Shown here: in pieces, positions 47,296-58,015 of the stretch | Layout of the letters: every line of letters starts with the position of its first letter | Numbering within the stretch: position 1 is the stretch's first letter | Source of the DNA: Hoeflea sp. BAL378 | Lineage (GTDB): Bacteria > Pseudomonadota > Alphaproteobacteria > Rhizobiales > Rhizobiaceae | DNA length: 64,000 bases | Direction: 5' to 3' | Assembly: GCF_000759435.1 (NCBI RefSeq) | Contig: NZ_JRJG01000034.1 | Coordinates: forward strand, 1 to 64,000 | Notes under the pieces: model-generated | What the model was told of the DNA's origin: nothing | What the model saw: the letters and a program-made list of their open reading frames with translations, nothing else | Databases searched by the model: none | Translations under genes and position numbers: made by a program

Positions 47296-47904
47296 ATGAC
47301 GACGCATTATCACGCCCTCATACGACCGGCCGCCGCTGGCGCCCCGCTGGTCTTCGCCTTCCACGGCACCGGCGGCGACGAGCACCAGTTCTCGGGCCTG
47401 GTGAGCCAGATTCTACCCGACGCGGGCCTCGTCTCGCCGCGCGGCGACGTTTCCGAACACGGCGCGCTGCGCTTCTTCCGCCGCACCGGCGAGGGCGTCT
47501 ACGACATGGCCGACCTGGCTGAGCGGACGGAGAAGATGGCGGGCTTCATCGCCGCCCACAAGGCGGAGAACCCGGGCGTTCCAGTCTACGGGCTCGGCTA
47601 TTCGAACGGCGCCAATATCCTGGCCTCCGTGGCCTTCAGCCATGCCGGCCTGTTCGACCGCATGGCGCTGCTGCATCCGCTCATTCCGTTTGAGCCGGAG
47701 CCCAATCAGGAGCTTGCCGGAAAGCGGGTGCTGATCACCGCCGGCCGCCGCGACCCGATCTGCCCGCTGCCGCTGACCGAGCGGCTCGTGGCCTATTTCA
47801 GCGCCCAGGGCAGCCGCGTCGAGACCAGCCTCCACGACGGCGGCCACGAGATCCAGGCCCCGGAACTTGCGGCCCTGACGGCCTTCCTGACCGCGCAAGA
47901 GTAG
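47296..47904 (+). CDS. Alpha/beta hydrolase, phospholipase/carboxylesterase family (MhqD-like)
   Basis: Hydrolase of 202 aa with the catalytic triad Ser103 in GYSNG, Asp153 in GRRDPICPL and His184 in GGHEIQ. The oxyanion segment is FAFHGTGGDEHQF. It matches MhqD and YpfH-like esterases. It is cotranscribed with the dioxygenase under the LysR regulator, and together they form a quinone or electrophile detoxification unit. Confidence 0.9.
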   Translation: MTTHYHALIRPAAAGAPLVFAFHGTGGDEHQFSGLVSQILPDAGLVSPRGDVSEHGALRFFRRTGEGVYDMADLAERTEKMAGFIAAHKAENPGVPVYGLGYSNGANILASVAFSHAGLFDRMALLHPLIPFEPEPNQELAGKRVLITAGRRDPICPLPLTERLVAYFSAQGSRVETSLHDGGHEIQAPELAALTAFLTAQE

Positions 47905-48023
47905 GTGCGATCGGGACGGGTGCAGAAGATGTCAGGGATGGGCGACCGGGCCGCTCTCACGAGCACGGCCCGCGAACCCGTCAAGGGTCGCCGGGCGAAA
48001 CGGATCTGCCGCGATCGGAAAAA

Positions 48024-48113
<90 letters not shown>

Positions 48114-48476
48114 GCGTCTTTGGTCGGCGCAGTATCAGTGCGCGGGCGCTTCCATAACCGGCGCGGGCCGGTTGCACAAGGGGTAAGTTTGCCGGTAAAG
48201 CCGCCAGGCGCCCCGAACCGCTGCCCGATCGGCGGCGCGACGGCCAATTTGGCTTGACTCTTGCCATCGCCTCACGTATCTCGCGACCCGAATGCGGCGT
48301 GGGCTTCCTGCGCCGTTCGCCTTTGGTTGAAGGCCCCTGCATGGTGACACTGTGCTGGACTTTCCACCGGGCTTCACCCGGCAGCGTCCGCCAATGGACC
48401 CGGCCGATTCGTTCCGACTGGCAAAAAAGACGGCCCGCCGCAAGGCGAGAGCCGGACGAACACGAAAGGACAAAAG
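48114..48476. other. 363-bp gene-free region upstream of rplU
   Basis: No protein gene is seen. It contains the tRNA promoter (leftward) and the rplU promoter at 48254-48282, so the rplU mRNA would have a leader of about 190 nt. No classical riboswitch is recognised. Confidence 0.5.
48254..48282 (+). promoter_or_regulatory. Promoter of rplU-rpmA
   Basis: TTGACT (48254-48259) and TATCTC (48277-48282) with a 17-bp spacer, close to the alphaproteobacterial housekeeping consensus. Confidence 0.55.
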
Positions 48477-49106
48477 ATGTTCGCAGTCATTAAAACCGGC
48501 GGTAAGCAGTACCGCGTCGCCGCCAATGACGTTCTGACGATCGAAAAGCTTGAAGGCGCCGCAGGCGATACCGTCGAGTTCACCGAAATCCTCATGGTCG
48601 GCGAAGGCGCCGGCGCAACCTTTGGCGTTCCCTTCGTCGAAGGCGCCACCGTGGTCGCCGAAGTCGTCGAGCAGGGCCGCGCCCGCAAGGTCATCGCCTT
48701 CAAGAAGCGCCGCCGGCAGAACTCCAAGCGCATCCGCGGCCACCGCCAGCACCAGACGGTCGTCAAGATCACCGACATCCTGACCGGCGGCGCCAAGCCC
48801 GCCAAGAAGGCTGCCGCGAAGAAGGACGACGCGCCCAAGGCCGAGGCCAAGAAGGCTGACGCTCCCAAGGCCGAAGCCGCTTCTGCGCCGCTGTTCACCG
48901 CGCCGGAAGGCAAGGGCGACAACCTGACCAAGATCAAGGGCATCGGCCCGGTCGCGGCAGGCCAGCTCAACGAACAGGGCATCACCACATTCGCCCAGGT
49001 GGCGGCTCTCACCGACGCCGACATCGCCCGCATCGACGAAGCCATGCCGTTCAGCGCCGACCAGATCTCGGACTGGCGCGACCAGGCCAAGGCCCTCGCC
49101 AAGTAA
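48477..49106 (+). CDS. rplU: 50S ribosomal protein L21 with C-terminal extension
   Basis: Ribosomal protein L21; the first 103 residues form the normal protein ([20 protein letters not shown]). The full product is 209 aa: an alanine/lysine-rich linker (about 105-145) then a helix-hairpin domain with [20 protein letters not shown], like those fused to L21 in Rhizobiales. The extension resembles nucleic-acid-binding hairpins; its role is unknown. It precedes rpmA, the usual pair. Confidence 0.95.
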   Translation: MFAVIKTGGKQYRVAANDVLTIEKLEGAAGDTVEFTEILMVGEGAGATFGVPFVEGATVVAEVVEQGRARKVIAFKKRRRQNSKRIRGHRQHQTVVKITDILTGGAKPAKKAAAKKDDAPKAEAKKADAPKAEAASAPLFTAPEGKGDNLTKIKGIGPVAAGQLNEQGITTFAQVAALTDADIARIDEAMPFSADQISDWRDQAKALAK

Positions 49107-49184
49107 TCAACCGCCCGTTCGGGCCCTGGCGGCGAAAGCCGCACGTGAGACAATCGCCCTTGAGGGCGGAACAGGAGCAGACCC

Positions 49185-49454
<270 letters not shown>

Positions 49455-49530
49455 GCCGGATCCTTCCTTTAGGCCGGCGTCTCATCGACCCGGCCTGAAC
49501 AGGCATCCTCCGGAACACCGGATCAAGGCA

Positions 49531-49563
49531 GGGGAGATGGAACGCCATCTCCCCTTTCCTTTG
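49531..49563 (+). terminator. Terminator of rplU-rpmA
   Basis: GGGGAGATGG (49531-49540) and CCATCTCCCC (49545-49554) form a perfect 10-bp stem with an AACG loop, followed by TTTCCTTT. Confidence 0.88.
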
Positions 49564-49583
49564 TCCAAAACCGGAGAATGACC

Positions 49584-50234
49584 ATGAGACACGACCCAGA
49601 CAGCGACCCCGCATGCGAGCCCTGTAGCGGCACGGAGAGCCTCGAACGCCCGACGGCCTTCGATTGCCCCGTCCTGTTGACCGAATCCCTTGTCCTGCGC
49701 GCGCCCCACGCCGAGGACATCGACGCAATTGCCATTCTCGCCGACAATCCGGCCATCGCCACCATGGTGTCGCGCATCCCGCATCCCTATGGCCGAGGCG
49801 ACGCCGAGACCTTCGTGCGCGCCTCCGCCACCCGCGGGAATGGCAATTGCGTCTATGCCATCACCGACGCCGACACCGGCCAGCTCTACGGCTGCTGTGC
49901 GCTGGAGACCGGACGCGACGGCAAATCGCTCGAGCTCGGCTACTGGATCGGCGAGCCGTTCTGGCGCCGCGGCATCGCCACCGAGGCGGTGCACGCGCTG
50001 GTCGACATGGCCTTCCGCACCCGCGAGATCGAGCACATCGACGCCCGCTGCCGGGTGATCAACCCCGCCTCGCGCCGGGTGCTGCAGAAGAGCGGCTTCC
50101 AGTTCCAGGGCACGGGCATGATCGACATCCTGTCGATCAACGCCTCCGTCGCGGTCGAATGGTTCCGGCTCGACCGCAAGACCTGGATCTCGCTGATCGC
50201 CTGGTCGAACGAGAACCGGGCGCGGGCCTCCTAG
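49584..50234 (+). CDS. GNAT-family N-acetyltransferase
   Basis: Acetyl-CoA-dependent transferase of 216 aa, RimJ/RimL-like subgroup. The GNAT core spans about 30-180, with LELGYWIGEPFWRRGIATEA as the acetyl-CoA loop and NPASRRVLQKSGFQFQG in the C-terminal part. ATG 49584 has GGAGA at seven bases; ATG 49578 is too close to that site. Substrate unknown. A 77-residue stretch after the core is family-normal. Confidence 0.88.
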   Translation: MRHDPDSDPACEPCSGTESLERPTAFDCPVLLTESLVLRAPHAEDIDAIAILADNPAIATMVSRIPHPYGRGDAETFVRASATRGNGNCVYAITDADTGQLYGCCALETGRDGKSLELGYWIGEPFWRRGIATEAVHALVDMAFRTREIEHIDARCRVINPASRRVLQKSGFQFQGTGMIDILSINASVAVEWFRLDRKTWISLIAWSNENRARAS

Positions 50235-50310
50235 GCCGAAGCGGAGACACGGGCGGGCCTCCCGGGCCCGCCCGCCTAATCCGGCTGACGGTTTCCGGCG
50301 TAAAGGGATC

Positions 50311-50874
50311 ATGACCCGAAAGGACCCCCTCATGACCCTTCTCAGCCGTCTTCTGCGTCCCCTGGCGATCCTGCCGCTCTGCGCCGTTCTCGCCGCGGCC
50401 CCCGCCCAGGCCCGGGATCTCAAGCTCGAGGATTTCTTCGAGGGCAAGACCTATGCCTATGGCAGCTTCGCCGCCATCACCGGGCTCCGGCGCTCCTTCC
50501 GGGTCGACCTCACCGGCAAGGTGCGCGGACCGGAGCTGACGCTGCGCGAGGATTTCATCTACGACGACGGCGAGCGCGACACCAAGACCTGGATCTTCAC
50601 CCGCACCGGGCCCGGCACCTACACCGGCACCCGCGAGGATGTGCTGGGCCAGACCACCGTTCGCGTTTCGGGCAACACCGCCCGCTTCAGCTACCGCGTC
50701 GACCTCGACCCCTCGGGCAAATCCAATGTCGTGCGCTTCTTCGACAAGCTGGTGCTCGAGGACGATGGCACCCTGCGCAACACCGCGCTGGTGACCAAGT
50801 TCGCGCTTCCCGTCGCCCGGGTCAGGGTCAATTTCGCCCGCACCCGCGCGGGCGCCGAGGCGATCAGGCCGTAG
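50311..50874 (+). CDS. DUF3833 family periplasmic or lipoprotein-like protein
   Basis: Protein of 187 aa of the DUF3833 family. A signal peptide is seen after the second methionine (about 8-35; LLSRLLRPLAILPLCAVLA ending AQA), then a beta-rich domain with FFEGKTYAYGSFAAITG and DFIYDDGERDTKTW. ATG 50311 has AAGGGA; ATG 50332 has AAGGA and is an equal candidate. Function unknown. Confidence 0.82.
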   Translation: MTRKDPLMTLLSRLLRPLAILPLCAVLAAAPAQARDLKLEDFFEGKTYAYGSFAAITGLRRSFRVDLTGKVRGPELTLREDFIYDDGERDTKTWIFTRTGPGTYTGTREDVLGQTTVRVSGNTARFSYRVDLDPSGKSNVVRFFDKLVLEDDGTLRNTALVTKFALPVARVRVNFARTRAGAEAIRP

Positions 50875-50912
50875 CCCGCGGCGCGGCACGGCTCGGCGCG
50901 ATGTCGCAATAG

Positions 50913-52064
<1,152 letters not shown>

Positions 52065-52066
52065 GC

Positions 52067-53209
52067 ATGGACGCCTCCCGCAAACCGGTATCCGCCCACC
52101 GGCGGATTGTCATCAAGATCGGCTCGGCGCTGCTGGTCGACCGCGACCATGGCCTCAAGACCACCTGGCTCGAATCGCTCTGCGCCGATATCGCCGAGCT
52201 CAAGCGCGCGGGCGCGGAGGTGCTCGTCGTCTCCTCCGGCGCCATCGCCATGGGCCGTACCGTGCTCGGGCTCGCGAGCGGCAGCCTGCGGCTCGAGGAA
52301 AGCCAGGCCGCCGCCGCCGTCGGCCAGATCGCGCTGGCGCGCGCCTGGTCCGCGAGCCTCGCCACCCATGCGATCGTCGCCGGCCAGATCCTGCTCACGC
52401 TCGGCGACACCGAGGAGCGGCGGCGCTATCTGAACGCGCGCGCCACCATCGCCGAACTGTTGCGGCACGGGGCGGTGCCGATCATCAACGAGAACGACAC
52501 GGTGGCCACCAGCGAGATCCGCTACGGCGACAACGACCGGCTCGCCGCCCGCGTCGCCACCATGGTCAGCGCCGACCTGCTGGTGCTGATGTCCGACATC
52601 GACGGGCTCTACACCGCCCCGCCGCATCTCGATCCCGACGCCCGCTTTCTTGCGACCATCGACGCCATCACGCCCAAGATCGAGGCGATGGCGGGCGACG
52701 CCGGCTCGGAACTGTCGCGCGGCGGCATGAAGACCAAGATCGACGCCGGCAAGATCGCCACCGGCGCCGGCTGCGCCATGATCATCGCCTCGGGCAAGTC
52801 CGACCATCCGCTGGCGGCCATCGACAGGGGCGCAAGATCGAGCTGGTTCCGCCCCTCGGGCACGCCCCAGACCGCGCGCAAGACCTGGATCGCCGGCCAG
52901 CTCGACCCCGCCGGCCGGCTGGGCATCGACGCCGGCGCGGAAATCGCCTTGCGCTCGGGCAAGAGCCTGCTGCCGGCGGGCGTCCGCTCCGTCGCCGGCG
53001 AGTTCCATCGCGGCGACCCGGTCGCAGTCTGCGATGCCGATGGCCGCGAGATCGCCCGCGGCCTGTCGGCTTACGACGCCGACGAGGCGCGGCGCATCGC
53101 CGGGCGCAAGTCGGGCGAGATCGAGGCCATTCTCGGCTATACCGGCCGCGCCGCCATGATCCACCGCGACGATATGGTGATCACCTCGGGCCGCGGCTCC
53201 GCTGCCTGA
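52067..53209 (+). CDS. proB: Glutamate 5-kinase
   Basis: First enzyme of proline synthesis, phosphorylating glutamate at the gamma-carboxyl, 380 aa. An amino-acid kinase domain (about 1-265; [29 protein letters not shown]) is followed by a PUA domain (about 280-375). Feedback by proline is known for the family. It follows obgE and is 92 bp before proA. Confidence 0.97.
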   Translation: MDASRKPVSAHRRIVIKIGSALLVDRDHGLKTTWLESLCADIAELKRAGAEVLVVSSGAIAMGRTVLGLASGSLRLEESQAAAAVGQIALARAWSASLATHAIVAGQILLTLGDTEERRRYLNARATIAELLRHGAVPIINENDTVATSEIRYGDNDRLAARVATMVSADLLVLMSDIDGLYTAPPHLDPDARFLATIDAITPKIEAMAGDAGSELSRGGMKTKIDAGKIATGAGCAMIIASGKSDHPLAAIDRGARSSWFRPSGTPQTARKTWIAGQLDPAGRLGIDAGAEIALRSGKSLLPAGVRSVAGEFHRGDPVAVCDADGREIARGLSAYDADEARRIAGRKSGEIEAILGYTGRAAMIHRDDMVITSGRGSAA

Positions 53210-53301
53210 TCGGCCTTTGCCGCGGTCAAGCGGGCCGGAGCTTTACGGCGCCGCCCCGATTGCGTAAGAAAACCGCCTGATTGTGCGCCCGGAGAGCCGC
53301 C

Positions 53302-54585
53302 ATGCTGGAAAAGACCAGGACCCAAGCCGACATTGCCGAACTGATGGCCGACATCGGCCGCCGGGCGAAGGCTGCGGCGCGGCCACTGGCGATTGCCGGC
53401 GCAGAGCGCAAGAACGCCGCGCTCGAGGCCATGGCCGCGGCGCTCTCGGCCCGCAGGCGGGAGATCATCGCGGCCAACGCCATCGACATGGAAGCGGGCC
53501 GGGCAAGCGCCATGGCCGCCTCCTTCCTCGACCGGCTGATGCTCGATGACAGCCGCATCGACGCGATGATCGAGGGCATCCGCGCCGTGGCCGCCCTGCC
53601 CGATCCCGTGGGCGGCGTGATCGCCGCCTGGGACCGGCCCAACGGGCTCAGGATCGAGCGCGTCCGCACGCCCTTGGGCGTCATCGGCGTGATCTACGAA
53701 AGCCGCCCCAATGTCACCGCCGACGCCGGCGCGCTCTGCCTCAAGTCCGGCAATGCGGTGATTCTGCGCGGCGGCTCGGATTCGTTTCACTCCTCGCACG
53801 CCATCCACGCCTGCCTGGTCGAGGGGCTGGAGGCCGCCGGCCTGCCCGCCGACGCGATCCAGATGATCCCGTCGAGCGACCGCGTCGCCGTGGGCGAATT
53901 GTTGACAGGCCTCGGCGGCACGGTCGACGTCATCGTGCCCCGCGGCGGCAAGAGCCTTGTCGCCCGCGTCCAGGCCGATGCAAGGGTGCCGGTGTTCGCC
54001 CATCTCGAAGGCCTGTGCCACGTCTATGTCGACAAGTCGGCCGAGCCCGCCATGGCCCGCGCCATCGTCGTCAACGCCAAGATGCGCCGCACCGGTGTCT
54101 GCGGAGCCGCCGAAACGCTGCTGCTCGATAATGCGATCGACCGCGGGCTCGCCGCCGCCATTCTCGCCGACCTGGTCGCCGCCGGCTGCGAGGTCCATGG
54201 CGACAATGCCGTCATCAACCTGATGCCCGACGCCAGCCCCGCCACCGAGGATGACTGGCGCACCGAATATCTCGACGCGATCATCTCGGTCCGCTTCGTC
54301 GACGGCATCTCCGGCGCCATCGATCACATCGCGACATGGTCCTCCAGCCACACCGAGGCGGTGATCGCCGAGGATCCGGCCGTGGTCGAGCGGTTCTTCG
54401 CGGAAGTCGATTCGGCCATCCTGCTGCACAACGCCTCCACCCAGTTCGCCGATGGCGGCGAATTCGGCATGGGCGCGGAGATCGGCATCGCCACCGGCAA
54501 GATGCATGCCCGCGGGCCGGTCGGCGTCGAGCAACTGACCTCGTTCAAGTATCGTGTGCACGGCACCGGCCAGATCCGGCCTTGA
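53302..54585 (+). CDS. proA: Gamma-glutamyl phosphate reductase
   Basis: Second enzyme of proline synthesis, 427 aa, NADPH-dependent. The aldehyde-dehydrogenase-like fold contains [28 protein letters not shown], and the catalytic Cys in [18 protein letters not shown] 53302 is behind GGAGAG. Overlaps nadD by one base (TGATG), so translation is coupled. Confidence 0.97.
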   Translation: MLEKTRTQADIAELMADIGRRAKAAARPLAIAGAERKNAALEAMAAALSARRREIIAANAIDMEAGRASAMAASFLDRLMLDDSRIDAMIEGIRAVAALPDPVGGVIAAWDRPNGLRIERVRTPLGVIGVIYESRPNVTADAGALCLKSGNAVILRGGSDSFHSSHAIHACLVEGLEAAGLPADAIQMIPSSDRVAVGELLTGLGGTVDVIVPRGGKSLVARVQADARVPVFAHLEGLCHVYVDKSAEPAMARAIVVNAKMRRTGVCGAAETLLLDNAIDRGLAAAILADLVAAGCEVHGDNAVINLMPDASPATEDDWRTEYLDAIISVRFVDGISGAIDHIATWSSSHTEAVIAEDPAVVERFFAEVDSAILLHNASTQFADGGEFGMGAEIGIATGKMHARGPVGVEQLTSFKYRVHGTGQIRP

Positions 54586-55229
54586 TGGTGATCCGCGCGC
54601 ACAGGCCGGCCTTCCTGAAGATGCCGCATGTCGAGCGCGGCATGAGCGTCGGCCTGTTCGGCGGCTCGTTCAATCCGCCGCACCAGGGCCATGAACTGGT
54701 GGCCGAGATCGCGCTCAGGCGGCTCGGCCTCGACCAGCTTTGGTGGATGGTGACCCCGGGAAATCCGCTCAAGAACCATGGCGACCTGGCGAGCCTCGAG
54801 GAGCGCGTGGCGCTGAGCCGGGAGATCGCGCCCGGACCCCGGGTCAAGGTCACCGCCTTCGAGGCCGCGCACGATCTGCGCTTCACGGCCGAAACCCTGC
54901 GGTTCGTCAAGGCGCGCAATCCCGGCATCCGCTTCGTCTGGATCATGGGCGCGGACAATCTCCAGAACTTCCACCACTGGCAGGACTGGCGCGGCATTGC
55001 CGAGACCTTCCCGATCGCCGTCATCGACCGGCCGGGATCGACGCTCGCCTATCTGTCCTCGAAAATGGCCAAGACCTATGCGCGCGCCCGTATCGACGAG
55101 GATGACGCGTCGGTGCTGCCGTTCCTGGCGGCGCCGGCCTGGACCTTCATCCACGGGCCGCGCTCGGTGCTGTCCTCGACCGCGATCCGCGGCGAACGGA
55201 ACGCGGTCATAAAAGTCCCGGCATCTTGA
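54585..55229 (+). CDS. nadD: Nicotinate-nucleotide adenylyltransferase
   Basis: Converts nicotinate mononucleotide to NaAD in NAD synthesis, 214 aa. The nucleotidyltransferase motif GGSFNPPHQGH is near residue 24 and the ISSTxIR motif appears as SSTAIR. The start ATG 54585 overlaps the proA stop; an internal methionine (MSVGLFGG) is possible. Followed by rsfS after 61 bp, the usual order. Confidence 0.96.
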   Translation: MVIRAHRPAFLKMPHVERGMSVGLFGGSFNPPHQGHELVAEIALRRLGLDQLWWMVTPGNPLKNHGDLASLEERVALSREIAPGPRVKVTAFEAAHDLRFTAETLRFVKARNPGIRFVWIMGADNLQNFHHWQDWRGIAETFPIAVIDRPGSTLAYLSSKMAKTYARARIDEDDASVLPFLAAPAWTFIHGPRSVLSSTAIRGERNAVIKVPAS

Positions 55230-55290
55230 AAAACCCTGAGGTCCGTGACTATCTTAGCGGTGCGTCGCGGTCGCGTTGAAGATCGCGGCG

Positions 55291-55740
55291 ATGGTTGGAC
55301 TGTTCAGGAAGAGGAAAGGAACCACCCTGAGAACAGCACACGCAAAGAGAATCGCCGCAAGCGATTTCTCCCAAGCGGCGGGCAGTGGCGAACAAGCCGC
55401 TCTGCGCCAGCTTCAACTGGTCCGCGAAAGCTTGGCGGACTCCAAGGCGGAAGACATCGTCATCATCGACATTACGGGAAAATCGGCGCTGGCCGACCAT
55501 ATGGTCGTGGCCTCGGGCCGGTCCAACCGTCATGTGGCGGCGGTCTGCGATCATCTGATCACCGAACTCAAGGATGCCGGCTTCGGCAATCCGCGGGTCG
55601 AGGGTCTGGCGACCGGAGACTGGGTGCTGATCGATGCCGGCGACGTCATCATCCATGTTTTCCGGCCCGAAATCCGGGAGTTCTACAACATCGAGAAGAT
55701 GTGGCAGACCCCCGAGATCGAGGACGGAAAGCTGCACTGA
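55291..55740 (+). CDS. rsfS: Ribosomal silencing factor RsfS (Iojap)
   Basis: Blocks 50S-30S joining in starvation by binding L14. The product is 149 aa; the DUF143 fold spans about 38-143 with SLADSKAEDIVIIDITGKSA and GDWVLIDAGDVIIHVF. The start is uncertain: ATG 55291 is listed, but CTG 55327 has an excellent ribosome-binding site (AGGAAAGGA) just before it and a family-like start. Confidence 0.93.
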   Translation: MVGLFRKRKGTTLRTAHAKRIAASDFSQAAGSGEQAALRQLQLVRESLADSKAEDIVIIDITGKSALADHMVVASGRSNRHVAAVCDHLITELKDAGFGNPRVEGLATGDWVLIDAGDVIIHVFRPEIREFYNIEKMWQTPEIEDGKLH

Positions 55741-55970
55741 GCGGCGCGGCCCCACAGGGCTGACCGTCCGCCTGGATCATACCGCAGGGCCGCCCGGTCA
55801 TCGCTGACGGGGCGGCGCGAGGGAGTTGCGCTGATCTGCGGAGCTTGACCTGAGGGCGCGGTCCGGCAGTCAGCTACGAGAGCCACGCGGCGCGGCCAAG
55901 CCCGGCCGCTCATCCCGCCGCACCGTCGCCCCGATCGCAAGGGCGCAGCCCCCGCACCGGAACACCGACC

Positions 55971-56453
55971 ATGCGCATCACCCTCTTTGCCGTCGGACGA
56001 TTGAAGGCCGGGCCCGAGAGCGAGCTCTCCGGCCGCTATCTCGATCGCCTCGCCAAATCGGGCGGCGCCCTGGGGCTGGATTTCGCCCGGACCATCGAGG
56101 TTCCCGAAAGCCGCGCCGCCACCGCCGAGCTGCGCAAGAAGGACGAGGCGGCCCAGCTCGCCCGCGCCCTGCCCGACGGCGCCGCGCTGATCCTTCTCGA
56201 TGAAAACGGCAAGACCCCCGATTCGCCCGGCTTCGCCAATCTGCTGGCGCGGCTGCGCGACGAGGGCCGCCGCGACCTGGTCATCGCCATCGGCGGCGCC
56301 GACGGGCTCGATCCCGACCTGCACGCGCAGGCCGATGCGGTGATCTCCTTCGGCCGCATGACCTGGCCGCACCAGTTGGTGCGCATCATGGCCGCCGAGC
56401 AGCTCTACCGCGCCGTCACCATCCTCGCCGGCCATCCCTATCACCGCTCCTGA
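55971..56453 (+). CDS. rlmH: 23S rRNA (pseudouridine1915-N3)-methyltransferase
   Basis: SPOUT methyltransferase, 160 aa, acting on helix 69 of 23S rRNA. The knot region with LILLDENGKTPDSPGFA, IAIGGADGLDP and ISFGRMTWPHQLVRIM ending YHRS is typical. It lies 230 bp after rsfS; that gap has no recognisable gene or structure. Confidence 0.96.
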   Translation: MRITLFAVGRLKAGPESELSGRYLDRLAKSGGALGLDFARTIEVPESRAATAELRKKDEAAQLARALPDGAALILLDENGKTPDSPGFANLLARLRDEGRRDLVIAIGGADGLDPDLHAQADAVISFGRMTWPHQLVRIMAAEQLYRAVTILAGHPYHRS

Positions 56454-56584
56454 TCGACCCCCTCCGCCTGCCCCGCCGTCCTGCAATCTGCGGTGGTCCC
56501 GCCACGCCGGCGTCTCGCAAAGATGTGATCCCGAAGGCCTTATGGTTCATGGAGCTTTAACGCCGGATTGGATAGAGTGACGCC

Positions 56585-58015
56585 ATGTGGAGCTTCCGGT
56601 CCGAATCGGTCCGGTCCGGCCTGGGCCGGACCCTGGCAGCCCGGCCCGCGCCTTTCGACAGGGCTGCCCCGGGCCTGCTTTCGCTTGTTCTGGTCTCGCT
56701 GCTGCTCATCGGCCCCGCCCGCGCCACCGGCGACGTCGAGCCCGAATCCGTGGGCGTCGCCAGCGACCTGGAGCAGCAGGAACAGAAGAACCGGCTGGAA
56801 CTGCAGGCGCTCGCCGATCAGGCCGCGCTGGCGGCCAAGGCGCTGGCGGCGCTCGAAAGCGACATCGCGGCGCTCCGGGCCGATCAGCAGGAGCTCGACG
56901 GGAAAATCGCCGAGGCCGCCCAGAGGCGCGCGAGCCTCGACCAGAAGATCACGGATGGCGAACGGGCGATGACAGATCTGTCGGCGCGCCAGGACACGGT
57001 GCGGCGGTCGCTGCTGTCGCGCCGCTCGGTGCTGGCCGAGGTGCTGGCGGCGCTGCAGCGCATCGGCCGTGATCCGCCGCCGGCGTTGCTGGTCAGTCCG
57101 GAGGACGCCCTGTCCTCGGTGCGCAGCGCCATCCTGCTGGGCGCGGTGGTGCCGGAAATCCGCGCCGAGACCGAGGCGCTCGCCGCCGATCTCAAGGAAC
57201 TGGCGGCCCTGCGCCAGGCGATTGCGGAGGAGCGCCGGTCGCTCGCCGCCGCGCTCGAGGAGAACGCCGCCGAGGAACAGCGCCTGGCCGAGCTGGCGTC
57301 GGAGAAATCCGCCCTGCAGGCCGAGAGCCAGAAGCGCCTCGAGCGCGAGCGCACCCGCGCCGAGGCGCTGTCGGTGCGCTCGAGCGAGCTCGAATCCGTC
57401 ATAGCCACCCTTGCCGACGAGATCGCGGAGCTGCGCCAGGCCGCCGAAGACGCCCGCAAGGCCGAGGAGGAGCGCCAGCGCAAGCTGGCCGAGCAGCTCG
57501 AGCGGGCGCGCGCCTTCGCGGCGGTGGCGTTGCCCGACAAAAACCGCATTATGCCCGCATATGTCTTTTCGAAACTGACCGGCACGCTGGTCCGGCCCGT
57601 CTCGGGCGAAACCGTCCGCTATTTCGGCGCCGACGACGGCACCGGGCACACGCTGGCGGGCGAGGTCGTGGCCACCGAAGCGGGCATGACCGTGCATGCC
57701 CCTGCCGATGGCTGGATCGCCTATGCCGGACCTTTTCGCAGCTATGGCGAAGTGGTCATCCTCGACACCGGAGAAAAGCACCACGTGGTTCTTGCCGGCA
57801 TGGAGAAGATCAAGGTCTCGTCCGGCCAGTTCGTGGTCGCCGGCGAGCCCCTGGCGACCATGGGCCAGACGAGATTTGCAGGGTCAGCGGCTTTGACACT
57901 GGCCTCCGAGCGTCCGACGCTCTACATTGAGATTAGAAAAGACGGTCAACCGGTCGATCCGCGCACATGGTGGAAAGACTCGATGTCTTCGAGAAAGGCA
58001 AGAAATGATACGTAA
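56585..58015 (+). CDS. EnvC-like murein hydrolase activator (degenerate LytM)
   Basis: Periplasmic protein of 476 aa with an N-terminal signal/anchor (about 30-48), a long coiled coil (about 60-320) and a C-terminal LytM/M23 domain (about 350-460). The M23 zinc ligands are not complete: the first HxxxD site reads GHTLAGEVVATE and only part of the HxH is left (KHHVVLAG). This is the usual state of EnvC-type activators of amidases, which lack activity. It overlaps ctpA by 11 bp and precedes a divergent polysaccharide deacetylase, a conserved alphaproteobacterial cell-division block. Confidence 0.9.
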   Translation: MWSFRSESVRSGLGRTLAARPAPFDRAAPGLLSLVLVSLLLIGPARATGDVEPESVGVASDLEQQEQKNRLELQALADQAALAAKALAALESDIAALRADQQELDGKIAEAAQRRASLDQKITDGERAMTDLSARQDTVRRSLLSRRSVLAEVLAALQRIGRDPPPALLVSPEDALSSVRSAILLGAVVPEIRAETEALAADLKELAALRQAIAEERRSLAAALEENAAEEQRLAELASEKSALQAESQKRLERERTRAEALSVRSSELESVIATLADEIAELRQAAEDARKAEEERQRKLAEQLERARAFAAVALPDKNRIMPAYVFSKLTGTLVRPVSGETVRYFGADDGTGHTLAGEVVATEAGMTVHAPADGWIAYAGPFRSYGEVVILDTGEKHHVVLAGMEKIKVSSGQFVVAGEPLATMGQTRFAGSAALTLASERPTLYIEIRKDGQPVDPRTWWKDSMSSRKARNDT

